Positions 21,507 to 30,801 of a DNA stretch of 47,723 nt are shown one piece after another. How positions within the stretch are numbered: position 1 is the first letter of the stretch; each line of letters opens with the position of its first letter. The DNA lies in contig BFEA01000403.1 of assembly GCA_003427395.1 (NCBI GenBank), forward strand, positions 136,304-184,026, read 5' to 3'. The notes below the pieces were generated by a model. It did not search any database. It had not been told where the DNA came from and saw nothing but the letters and a program-made list of their open reading frames with translations. The DNA is from Chara braunii. Lineage: Eukaryota > Streptophyta > Charophyceae > Charales > Characeae. The position numbers and the translations under genes are program-made.

Positions 21507-21596
21507 GGCCCTTTTCCTGATTTATGCGCGTCACCCTAGGCGTGAGCCATGCTACTTCTCTGTATCGCTCCAATTCTGACGGATGTCCCGAGGGTC
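21507..21596 (-). ncRNA. U6 snRNA-like sequence, near full length, degenerate
   Basis: The minus strand reads GGGACATCCG, then AATTGGAGCGATACAGAGAAG, then TAGCATGGC, then GTGACGCGCATAAATC, GGAAAA and GGGCC, in U6 order over about 90 nt. The ACAGAGA box, which pairs with the 5' splice site in U6, is intact. The AGCA block is present in 'TAGCATGG'. The stretch after it is altered (CTCACGCCTAGGG instead of CCCCTGCGCAAGG). There is no TATA box about 25 nt upstream and no T-run after the 3' end, so it is probably a pseudogene. Confidence 0.75.
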
Positions 21597-21744
21597 CTGC
21601 CCAGGGTAATGCCCCGCAGCGGCACCAAATGGCCGCTCGGCCTATTGCACGGGGAGGGTGGGGCGGACACCGTCCTCCTAGCCACTCCACACGCACCCCG
21701 CTGGTCTGTACGTACCCGGTGCGGTCTGCGTCCGGGTTCGTTCC

Positions 21745-21826
21745 GGACCCTTGCGCACCATCCTTGTTCAGGGGCCATGCTAACCTCCTCGGTATCGTTC
21801 CAATTTTAACAGATGTCCCAAAGGAC
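21745..21826 (-). ncRNA. U6 snRNA-like sequence, second copy, degenerate
   Basis: The minus strand reads GTCCTTTGGGACATC, then AAAATTGGAACGATAC, then 'CGAGGAGG' where U6 has AGAGAAGA, then TTAGCATGGCCCCTG and CAAGGATG. The 5' two thirds match U6 well, but the 3' end is shortened. The ACAGAGA box is changed, which would disable splicing. Some similarity upstream of both copies ('GGGGCA.T..CC.GG') suggests they arose by tandem duplication of a unit of about 230 bp. Confidence 0.75.
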
Positions 21827-22720
21827 TTTGGCCGGAACAGTGCCCCCACGGAAGTGCATGACCGTTCGTGGGTGCGCCCACTACGGCAGGCTCTCGGCCA
21901 TATCCCGAAAGAGAACGGGACCCCAGAAAAAGAAAAATACAACTAAAAAAAAAAAAAAAAAAAGACAAAAATATTTAAAAAACCGTTTTATTACAAGATC
22001 TAAAACGGGAACTGGGAGCTACTGGCACCTCGCCAGTCCCTTAGGTCGGGCCCGTCACTACGCATGTCACCAAAACTGAGGGGGATAGCCCCGTCGGGCC
22101 CTCAATCCCTCGGTTTTCTCCTCGATGCTCCGCTGCCACCGCACCGACGTCTGCCGGCCTCGATCCCCGAACCTCCATTGTAATAGTCCGATGTCGTAAC
22201 CTATAGCCCAAACCTGAGACCAAAACACGCCGAGTGCCATATAAGACGGTGCGGCGCGGCGCTTTGGGCCAACAAAAACGGCTGCGCGGCTCTCAGTGCC
22301 CACGCCGGCTTGCTTATACCATGCCATATTTGCCCCGCGCGCCATCCTACGACATCCCGCTCACCACACGAAATCGCGCCGTTATTGCCGATGCCGTCGT
22401 CGGGGTCGTTCTCCGCACGCGCGCTTGACCTACTAATCAAAAAGAAAGCATCCTTAATCCCTGCTTAATAAATAATAATAATATCACCAACCGAAACGAC
22501 TGAGGTCCGGGCCGGCTTTAAGATAAAATAACAGAAAAGAATCACGCGCGCCTTAAACCTGCACGCCCACGCACTCGCTATTGCGGTCAACCACCCAGTC
22601 AAAGCAATTACTGACGCAGTCGCGCTTAGCGCGGTATACTTAGACTCTAGATCAAAACTATTTTCTGTCACTTGCAAAAACCAGGGCGGATACCCTTGTA
22701 AGGTTATTCGCACCGACAGC
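21827..22720. other. Non-coding spacer with A-run
   Basis: An A-rich run lies at 21,943-21,964. 22,070-22,430 is GC-rich. An open stretch without a start codon (about 22,535-22,800, plus strand) encodes no recognisable domain. No gene seen. Confidence 0.35.
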
Positions 22721-22724
22721 GACA

Positions 22725-23075
22725 GTGAGAAATTATGCAGCTATTCCCTTGATATTCAAAAACGCGAACCAAGGTCAATTTCTACTGCTTCAGATCAATA
22801 AAGTTGGGGGATACAATATCTCCTACTTCTCACTAAACTCTCAGCCAGACCCAATGACCATGTTCAACCTCATAACGATGATCGTGAGGAACAAACTTGC
22901 AGTCAGACCCATTCCTGATCATTCATTGATCGTGTTAAACAAGATTAGTGCACCAGGAAAGATCTACCCAATCCATGCACTGTGTCTGGATGCTGCCCTT
23001 ATCCAGGGGGTGGACCTATAGGTAGCAGGGGTGGGTCACATACATAAGCGAGGTGCTTATCGCATTAAAAAAAAA
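22725..23075 (+). mobile_element. Probable 3' end of an upstream LINE copy
   Basis: A 99-codon frame of unknown function (22,725-23,021) is followed by 'tgcttatcgcattaaaaaaaaaataaaaa' features at 23,055-23,080. A very similar A-rich tail ends the LINE at 29,090-29,118. I infer that a truncated LINE copy lies directly upstream of the main LINE. The frame itself is not recognised. Confidence 0.35.
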
Positions 23076-23117
23076 ATAAAAATCCCGATCATTTGACAAA
23101 GGTCCTTAAGGCCCCAT

Positions 23118-24117
23118 AGAACCGTGCTGTACTCCGCCCTCCTCAAGCAGCTCTTGGAGCCATCCAACTTTTGGCGCTGTTACGAGGAACGAATTGCTGA
23201 TTTGAATGGCTGGTGGACCGACCCCCAGGCTTGGTCCCCAACAGACGACACTAAAGGGGGCATGGTCATTCTGGTCCACAATTGACTTTGCCATTTTCTC
23301 TCAAACGTACAAACAAACAGTAAAGGTAGGTGGGCTAAAGTGACCATCACAATGGTGCATTTTCTCAGTGTATGCACCGTCAGACCATGCAAACAACTTG
23401 AAATTTTATTTTTTTCATTATTTCTCATCAGTCCTCCCAGACACTGAGTACCTAATAGTAGGGGGAGACTCGAATATCGTTCTTAATGAACCGCTAGAGT
23501 CATCCTCCCCTCTTTTCCACCGACTGAATCCATAACTCTCAATGATTTAATGGTTGAATGTGGTTTGTTCAACCCATTTCGTCAACTGCACCTTAAACCA
23601 CAGGTCCCCCCGCCACCGAAAACCCCTAGTACCCGTGAGTTAGGGCCGGGTTGTACGGAGGGGCGGCGACCGTACTGAGACGCCGGGTTGTGCAGAGGCC
23701 GACGGGTCCAAATCCCGCCCGGTTTTCCACGCCGGGTTGTGTGGAGGCCGACGGATCCAAATTTCGTGCGAAGGCCCGCCCGGTTTTCCACGCTGTACTA
23801 CCGGTAGCCGTCGCGAAACGGCGCTACCGGTACCCCGAGGTTTTTTTCGTGAGGGGGACCTGTGGTTTAACAACATATCCTACACTTAGTTTTCATATAC
23901 CACCGATAATCGCATGCTCATTATCTCACGTCGCTTGGACATGATACAAATTAGTGAAATGTCAGTCTCCTCGGTTCACAAGGTAGACATTGGTACAGAC
24001 TCAATGTCTGACCACAAGCCAATCAACCTCTCCTTAGCCTTGTGTAACTTGGAAAAAGAAAGAGGCACCTTTGAGCTCCACGTGAAAATCATGGAGGAAT
24101 CTGACATGCAGGACTGA
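23118..24117 (+). pseudogene. LINE AP-type endonuclease domain, interrupted
   Basis: Landmarks in order are 'FWRCYEERIADLNGWW', 'TKGGMVILVHN', 'SVYAPSDHANN', LIVGGDSNIVLNEPLES, 'LFNPFRQLHL', 'SRRLDMIQIS' and 'SMSDHKPINL'. These are the GG(D)xN and SDHKP signatures of the apurinic/apyrimidinic endonuclease-like nucleases of LINEs, which nick target DNA. The first catalytic Glu block is missing with the 5' end. The reading changes frame around 23,360, and a stop lies before 'FSYTTDNR'. The 270-bp element at 23,593-23,870 splits the domain. Removing it with one TTAA restores a continuous frame. Confidence 0.85.
23593..23870. mobile_element. 270-bp MITE with TTAA target duplication
   Basis: Both ends read TTAA then ACCACAGGTCCCCC (left 23,593-23,610, right inverted 23,853-23,870), a perfect 14-bp terminal inverted repeat with looser pairing further in (gAAAACC against gaaaaaaACC). 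The inside is GC-rich with internal repeats of 'gccgggttgt..g.aggccgacgg.tccaaat' (23,681 and 23,732). The LINE frame continues across the site when one TTAA is kept, which is strong evidence that TTAA is a 4-bp target duplication. It has no coding capacity. TTAA targeting is typical of piggyBac-like elements, but the terminal sequence is not one I know for that group. Confidence 0.85.
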
Positions 24118-24180
24118 GTTTGAAGGTCTTAGGAGGAGTGGAGGTCCATCACCTCCATCTACAAAGACCATGGTATATGG

Positions 24181-24848
24181 TTGGACACAGGTTTACACTT
24201 GATATCTGCTCATCTCCAAATCATCCATAAGGAGAAGTCAGTAAATCGCAAGTACGAGAAAATTAAACTAAAAAAGAAAATAAAAAATGCAGAGAAAAAG
24301 CTAGACGTTAACGCCTACTCGGATAACTATTGGACCTTAGGAGGAACCATTGGCTACAAGAATAGCGGGACCTGCAGATTAACCAACAGGAATCATGGGT
24401 CAGACATAGAAAAACTGAAAATATTCTAACAAAAGACAGAATGAACTCCAACATCTTCAAGATTAAACCCCTTACCAATGTCGCCATTTTAATTACAAAA
24501 ATAACTCATCCATTTGGTTGTGCACAACAGAGAGCACAATACTCAATCAATACCTGTGACTATGTGAAAATAGTTTATAAAAAATTACTAACCACGAAAA
24601 AGAACCCCTCAGCACCTTTGATCCCTCAAAAAATGAAATCCACGCTTTGGGGATCTACGCATAGAAATCTACCTATAGTAGAAGAAGAGGGTCTAGACCA
24701 ACCTATCACTCTTGCAAAAATTACTTTAGCCATGAAGAGCATGACCAGAGGTAAGTGGCCTGGCCTGGACGGCTTCTCTCCCGAAAACTTAGCAAAAATA
24801 CCAGACTCGAAAAAAGTTTTGGCGAACTCCGAAAACTACTCTGAATAG
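24181..24848 (+). pseudogene. LINE ORF2 linker between endonuclease and RT
   Basis: Two open pieces (24,181-24,429 and 24,441-24,848) in different frames. The second ends with 'PGLDGFSPENLAKI', which corresponds to the 'GxDGxxxEF' block that precedes the RT fingers in LINEs. Lys-rich middle. From 24,849 to about 25,065 the sequence is T-rich and the expected frame is lost. Confidence 0.65.
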
Positions 24849-25065
24849 GGATTTATAGTGCTCTTGAGTTTGATTTTTTTATTTTTTTTTGCCTGATTGT
24901 TTTTTTGATGTTTGTATTATAACCCTGCATAGTTTGTTCGCAAAAGTTTCGACAACATTGCTTGTAGTGACGCGGCGAAACCCCCTGAATTTTTGGCATT
25001 CCATTAACCGCTAGTGATGACATGTTTTGGTACCTATTGGGCCCGGATCTGGTGAGAATATTCAA

Positions 25066-25907
25066 TAAAGAACTATCACCCTATATCTCTTCTCAATATC
25101 TCAGGTAAGATCCTTGCTAAGACTTTAGCAAGATGCCTGTCCCCTCTCATGTCTAAACTGGTAACTCCGGATCAATCCGGGTTTGTCCCAGGAAGACTAG
25201 TGTTAGATCATGTAATGATGATATCACAAGCTATTGACCTCATTAATGCACACAACTCCAACACATTTATTGTTCAAATTGACTTTTGAGAAACCTTATG
25301 AGCGGGTCAACTGAAATTTTGTACAGGAAGTATTGGATAAAATTGGGATAGGCAGTAATTTTATAAAATGGGTTAATATTTTATATCAAGGATCACAAGG
25401 GAGGGTGGTAGTTAACGGTTACATATCCTTCCTCTTCAAAGTATCAAGGTCCTTGAGGCAGGGTTTTCCCCTAGACCCTCTCTATTTTTTATCCATATGA
25501 AAATCCTCCTTAACATGATCCGTTCATACCCAGATTATAGTGGCCTGAGAGTTACACCCTAATATGAGTTGAAGGTGTCTGCTTTAGCAGATGACTTATC
25601 GACCATAACAGAAACCTATAGGTCCTCACTTGAGGCACGCAAAAAGTACCTTACTATTTACGAAGCAGCCTCTAAAATGAAGATTAACTGGAACAAGTCA
25701 ACAACCATGTCCTCGGAGGGTGCAACTTTACCTCGTAATCTCGGGATCAAGTCCACTGCACACACCGACTCCGATAGATACTTGGGAGTCTTTGATGATT
25801 GCAGTAAAGAACAAGCATGTATTATAGAAGGCCGTATTAGAGATGCCTTCACAAAAAATATCGAAAGGTTTTTACCTCTCCCTGTTCGGGAGAGCCACAA
25901 TGGCTAA
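25066..25907 (+). pseudogene. LINE reverse transcriptase domain, frameshifted
   Basis: Motifs in order: NYHPISLLNISGKILAK, DQSGFVPGR, 'IVQIDF' with the first catalytic Asp (codon 25,281-25,283), 'SRSLRQGFPLDP' and ALADDL with the two catalytic Asp of motif C (25,590-25,595). After that comes 'KMKINWNKSTTM'. The usual YADD or FADD box is LADD here. All three metal-binding Asp codons survive, but frameshifts just after 'IDF' and a stop before 'LKVSALADD' make the copy inactive. Confidence 0.9.
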
Positions 25908-26470
25908 TGGTGCAATCCTCTCCACAAGATGGTATAGTGTACCAATCAGACCACTACTTCCCTCCTCCTCAAAATTAATTAGGCAATTATTAACCTGTTA
26001 CCTATGGAAGGGGAACACCAATGTTCCCTCTTGTGTTAACAAAGTAGCTTGTTGAAAACTTGTAAAAAAAAAAAGAACTTCGCGATCAGGCATCCTAGAC
26101 CTCGAACAACAGAATGACGCATTGTTCTCCAAATGACCGGTAAGACTTCTCACGTCCAACCCCACCCAACCATGGATGATAATAGTCCAAGCACTCCTAG
26201 CCAAGGATTGAGGACTATCAGACGCCACGGCACTCTGACGATCATTGCTGCTTCACCCTATTATTTCCTCAGTCCGATCTCGTGCATGGTCTCCCATTTT
26301 AAAAGTTTGGAGTCACTTGCTCCCCCCCACATTCTCAAACCTACAAAATAGCAAAGAAATACTACTCGCATGTTTATTTAATAACCCTTCTATCACTCTC
26401 CCTTTTGGTAACTCTCTTGCTGTCTCACAAAAGTGGCAAGTCGGTCACCTATCGGATGCATAAGTGGTTA
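25908..26470 (+). pseudogene. LINE ORF2 region after RT
   Basis: Fragmented continuation with pieces such as 'LTCYLWKG' and 'WSPILKVWSHLLPP', consistent with the connection region of LINE ORF2. It ends at 'WQVGHLSDA', where the palindromic cassette begins. Confidence 0.55.
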
Positions 26471-26476
26471 GCGGCC

Positions 26477-27490
26477 TCCTGAAACTTTAGAATGAAAGAT
26501 CCTGAAGTTTTTTAGGAGAGGTTTGAAATCACTGGAATGACTTGAAGATACTTCATGCCATTTCTGGGGTTACGGGAGGTTTGGGGTTCATATTTTATGT
26601 TTTTTTTTTTTTTTTTTTTNTNTTTTTTTTTTTTTTGATTCAACGTTGTTNTGGGTCACTTCAAGTCATTTTTAATGTTTTTTGTAGCTTTTTTTTGGGC
26701 TTTCTTTCATTCAAGTCTGGCGCCTACCGTAGAAATTGGAGCTATTTGGCCTCCAAAAGGTATTGATGTGTTAGATCATTGGGGAATCCCCTTTCTAAAT
26801 ACTTTTATTCTACTTTTATTTGGAGCTAGGAGTTTCAGGCGGGGAGGCCTGAAACCTCTGAAAATACCTGAAGTGGTTGAAGCTTTTGAAAGCGGTTTCA
26901 AGTCCCCCCATCGAAATGGTTGGATTGATGCATCTCAAACCGCTTTCATATTTTTCGCAACTTCATATTATTTCAAAAGTTTCAGATGAAGAGACCTGAA
27001 ACCTTTGATATAATCTAAAGTGGCTGAAGCTTCTGAAAGTGGTTTTAGATCCCCCCATCAAAATGGTTGGATGGGGGAATCTGAAACCGCTTTCAAATTT
27101 TTAGCCACTTTATATTATTTCAGGAGTTTCATATGGAGAGACATGAAACCTCTGAAATGATCTGAAGTGGTTGAAGCTTCTGAAAGAGGTTTCATGCCCC
27201 CTCATCCAAATGGTTGGATGAGAGCATCTGAAACCGCTTTCAGATTTTCAGCCACTTAAGATCATTTCATGAGTTTCAGGTGGGGAGATCTGAAACCTCT
27301 AAAATGATATGAAGTGGCTGAAGCATCTGAAAGCGGTTTCAGGTCCCCTATCGAAATGCTTGGATGGGGGGACCTGAAACCGCTTTCAAAAACTTCAGCC
27401 ACTTTAAGTCATTACAGGAGTTTCAGTTGGAAATCTGAAACCTCTGAAATGACCTGAAGAGGTTGAAGCTTCTGAAATTAATTTCAGGTT
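26477..27490. repeat. Palindromic repeat cassette, 147-bp period, inserted in the LINE
   Basis: Units start with 'aggagtttcag' near 26,828, 26,974, 27,122, 27,269 and 27,416, a period of 146-148 bp; a more diverged piece lies at 26,477-26,600. Each unit holds two foldbacks. In the long one, GAAGTGGCTGAAGC..CTGAAAGCGG..TTTCAGGTCCCC pairs with its inverse across 'atcgaaatggttggat'. In the short one, 'cattTCAGgagTTTCAG' pairs with 'CTGAAAcctCTGAaatg'. The cleanest long hairpin is about 27,310-27,404. LINE coding resumes after 27,500. A poly(T) run (about 26,600-26,636, with N) and a cox3 fragment lie inside. Confidence 0.85.
26667..26827 (+). pseudogene. cox3: Mitochondrial cox3 fragment (NUMT)
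   Basis: The plus-strand frame from about 26,669 reads '[14 protein letters not shown]', [18 protein letters not shown], '[13 protein letters not shown]' and 'ILLLFGA', then breaks abruptly at 26,827. This is the well-known conserved part of cytochrome c oxidase subunit III, a core membrane subunit of respiratory complex IV encoded in mitochondrial DNA. About 53 codons survive of a protein usually near 265 residues. There is no stop or frameshift inside the fragment, so the transfer may be fairly recent or the source close. It is flanked by poly(T) and palindromic repeats, not by other mitochondrial genes. Confidence 0.92.
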
Positions 27491-27499
27491 TTCCCGTCC

Positions 27500-28680
27500 A
27501 AGTACCCCACACCCGTCTAAAGCAGTTGAAAATAACTTGAAAATAGAGACATCTGTTAACCTTCTCTCATCGGATGAAGAGAGTGGCAATTGGAAATCGG
27601 TGGATGAGCTCAAAGGCAAACTCAGGGGAGTTAGAGGAGTGGAGAAACACAGAGACTATTTGATACAAGTTATTACGTCGCAATGGGTTATAATCTGAAA
27701 AATCCAAGAAATCTCATTGGAAATGAACTCTTAGTGGATACTACGATACAATCTACCGGATTGAGTCCCCTCAAACAGACCAACAAATGACGGTCTTCGT
27801 GTGGCGCAAGGGGGAAAGTCTCTGGTCAAAATCGGACACGATTTGGTTCTCAGTCCATACGATGACTGACTTAAAGTTAAAGTAGTAGAGACAACTCTTA
27901 AAATTAAGCGACGGTATTATCTGGTGTTGGACGAACTTCCCTGTAATGAATGGAAAATGGATGTATGATGAACAGGCTGGGTGGTTTCAAATCACTCAGC
28001 CTGATCGTATAGCATCCCGATTACGGACTACAGACCTAAGTTGGGCTATGCTCGCCACTCCCAATCATCCACATTACAAGTTAATATATGGAATAGACGG
28101 AGGACAAAACAGGCGGCAATAGTGGAGTCTTCCTTCTCTGCTACTTGGGTGGTCTGCTTCATCAACATGCTAACCTATGAATTCAACTCAGTGGACTTCA
28201 GTGACTTCATATGCACTCGAGTGTACCTACTGCTAAGTGGTGCGTAGACAAAGGTATGAATGCAAACCCATGTTGTGACGTTTGTCCTCATGACTCTCTC
28301 GAAGACTCATATCGCATGTGGTAGGAATACGTCATTGCCAAAGGTTTCTGAGATTGGTTAAGCGGGATGTACATTTTTGCTTATGGCCCAAAAGCAGTTT
28401 GGACAAAAGAATTCATCATGCTAAACACTAAGACAAAATACCATAAATCTGTGGTAGCAAACAAATTTAGAGTATTGAGGTTTTTAACACTGTGGTTGGC
28501 TAAAAGAAGAAGAAAGTTTAAAGACAAAGTAAGGTCTATTTATGCAATTAGGAACAAATTCAAAATTTCAATTCGTAATTTTGTCTTCGTTGAATGGAGA
28601 AAACTTAAACAGTCTACACAACTGCGGCCTCAGCAGGCTAAACAATGGTTCAAAGCTAGGTGGAGCCACTCCTCTAAATG
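27500..28680 (+). pseudogene. LINE ORF2 C-terminal region with Cys-rich domain
   Basis: Several open pieces follow in changing frames ('LSSDEESGNWKSVDELKGKL', 'KIGHDLVLSPYDD', 'ETTLKIKRRYYLVLDE'). Near 28,230-28,320 the frame reads 'PTAKWCVDKGMNANP' then CCDVCPHDSLEDSYRMW. That matches the pattern of the zinc-binding region found at the C terminus of plant LINE proteins (PTxxW...C..C...E...H/M..W). A basic tail 'LAKRRRKFKDKVRSI' follows to 28,680. Stops (for example after 'YRMW') show decay. Confidence 0.7.
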
Positions 28681-29118
28681 AATATATTTTTCACCTCACG
28701 GCCATCTCCTCGTCTTTGGGACGAGGCAAATGACCTTCAGTTCTCAATATTAGATGATATTCTAAATGAGTTATAGACCTACATTTCCATGTAGCCTGCA
28801 TATGCTAGGAGCAGAGTAACTGCAACGTCGGTCCAGTCTTTCCTATCACCTATTAGGCAAATCAAGTTGACATCGGTATCTGGCAGCCAACAGGCTGTGA
28901 GTTTCCATTAGTATAAGTCCAAGGGAACCTGTGTAAGGCCCCCAGACACCTCTCTAATAATGTCTACCTTAATATTGGTTATTGGCCGCTGGACATGTTT
29001 TCCAACAGGTGCAGCTCCCCACCAACAAAGTCATCCACAAGGAAGTTTCGACCCAGTTGGTTCTCTTACCAGCACTTGGCTACAGGCTTCATAGGATTAA
29101 AAAAAAATAAAAAATGCA
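28681..29118 (+). mobile_element. LINE 3' untranslated region and A-rich tail
   Basis: Non-coding. 28,965-29,030 contains the 'gctggac.tgttttccaacaggtgc' and 'gctccccaccaa' landmarks shared with 10,690-10,728 and 31,300-31,335. The element ends with an ATT-then-A-rich tail at 29,095-29,118, like the one at 23,060-23,080. Confidence 0.6.
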
Positions 29119-29535
29119 ACATCGTTAGGTTGTGACTGTAGGTAAGTACAGTCTCAATAGTGCCAATATAAGCATGCCCTCTGTAAGGGCGCATACTTTG
29201 TTGTAAGATCTCATCAGCAAAGGAAGAAAAAAAAAAAAAACGTCGTGACCTAGTCAGAATCTAAAAAAAACAAAAAATAAAACATAAAAAAACACAACCT
29301 CTTTGATCTTGAAACAAGTCCGGTACATTCTTCAAAGCGCTATGACCACGACGAGGGAGCGTTTCACGAAACAAAATCTGCCAGACTAATTGAAAAATCA
29401 TAAAAAAGAAAAAGATAACAAGAAAAACAAAACATATTAAATCTAACCAAAATCTTTGAAAGGTCTGTTATAAAAAAGACTACGCATAGCACGGACCGTT
29501 GGACCATCTTTTCTCAACGACCATTCATTCTGCTA

Positions 29536-29580
<45 letters not shown>

Positions 29581-30134
29581 ACTGTGGCGTCCAAAATTAA
29601 ACGACCGGTTTGCAGTTGTACAACCTCCGTCCGCCACGTTTGAGAATATTGGTTGGGCGAGGTACTGGTGATTTAAAGGGAAATTTGGGACTCCCGCAAC
29701 CGTATGTAATAAATTTAAGGGGTAACTAGGGCAGTCACAATTTTAAATTTAAATATAGTTCAGATATCCCTCAAATACAATACATCTCCACCCGACCTTA
29801 AAGCTGGGTTATATACATTCACAATTTTCCTCGTTTGGGAGCAAAATTTACAAAATCATAATTGAAATGCATTTAAAAAACTGAAAATCATGATTGCATC
29901 CTAGTGTTACCTAAATTTAAATACTCTATTCATAACCTTATTTGTGCATAATATAGGAAACTACGCAATTGTAATAGCTTATTAAACAATCAATACGTAC
30001 TGGTTGTTCAAACCCGACCCTATTCCTGGACAACCCAACCCTCAGCCCATCGGTATCCCGAAGCTTGTCGAGGCTCGAACTATCAATATGTACACATAAA
30101 AAAAAACAAAAAAACAAAGCACCCCATTTCTCTC

Positions 30135-30136
<2 letters not shown>
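29119..30136. other. AT-rich intergenic DNA with a poly(T) tract
   Basis: A 41-T run lies at 29,538-29,578. 29,652-29,671 carries 'gttgggcgaggtactggtg', the inverse of the dispersed repeat at 10,812. No gene seen. Confidence 0.5.
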
Positions 30137-30188
<52 letters not shown>

Positions 30189-30348
30189 TCCACGGGTTGT
30201 GCGAGGTACCCTATGCAGCCCGTCAAGACTTTGGGCACCGATCCACTACTGTCGACATGTACAAAATACAAAAATCATGGTGGTGAATCTTTCCATATTC
30301 TAGCGGAAGATTCACTCTTGTCTTGGACATTTCAAGTAGTGGAGTGAG

Positions 30349-30420
<72 letters not shown>
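30137..30420. repeat. Inverted-repeat unit bounded by (GA)n and (CT)n, copy 1
   Basis: (GA)n at 30,137-30,186 and (CT)n at 30,353-30,420 form an inverted pair about 165 bp apart. Between them, 'gatccactactgtcgacatgt' (30,240) and the inverse 'acatttcaagtagtggagtg' (30,328) form imperfect inner inverted repeats. The middle 'agcggaagattcactct' resembles the element at 33,973-34,092. Confidence 0.65.
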
Positions 30421-30421
<1 letters not shown>

Positions 30422-30526
30422 CGCGTACACGCTCGTGCGCATGGGTTTCAGTTTGTTCAAAAAGATAATGAATCTTCCCCAAGAATGGAAAATGATTATT
30501 TCTCATTTACCATATTCCAAACACGC

Positions 30527-30530
<4 letters not shown>

Positions 30531-30576
<46 letters not shown>

Positions 30577-30720
30577 CATTCCACTATTATTGTAATATGC
30601 AAAACGATAGTCAATCTTTCGCTAGAACATGGAAAGATACACCACTATTGTTTTTGTCTTTTGTGGATTTCGATAGTAGTGGAGCGACGCCCACCCTGCA
30701 CAGTCCATCGATACTCTCTC

Positions 30721-30797
<77 letters not shown>
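30531..30797. repeat. Inverted-repeat unit bounded by (GA)n and (CT)n, copy 2
   Basis: (GA)n at 30,531-30,574 and (CT)n at 30,714-30,797. Inner inverted repeats: 'attccactattattgta' (30,578) and the inverse of 'gatagtagtggagcg' (30,671). Total length is similar to copy 1. ORFs made of Ser-Leu or Arg-Glu repeats here are microsatellite artefacts. Confidence 0.65.

Positions 30798-30801
<4 letters not shown>

Larger units (their letters stand above)
23100..29118 (+). mobile_element. Non-LTR retrotransposon (LINE, L1-like), decayed
   Basis: Endonuclease, reverse transcriptase and C-terminal Cys-rich domain follow each other in LINE order over about 5.6 kb, ending with an A-rich tail (29,095-29,118). 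The N-terminal start of the endonuclease is not seen, so the copy is probably 5'-truncated. It carries many stops and frameshifts and two later insertions (23,593-23,870 and about 26,477-27,490). LINEs copy by nicking target DNA with the endonuclease and reverse-transcribing their RNA at the nick. Confidence 0.85.
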
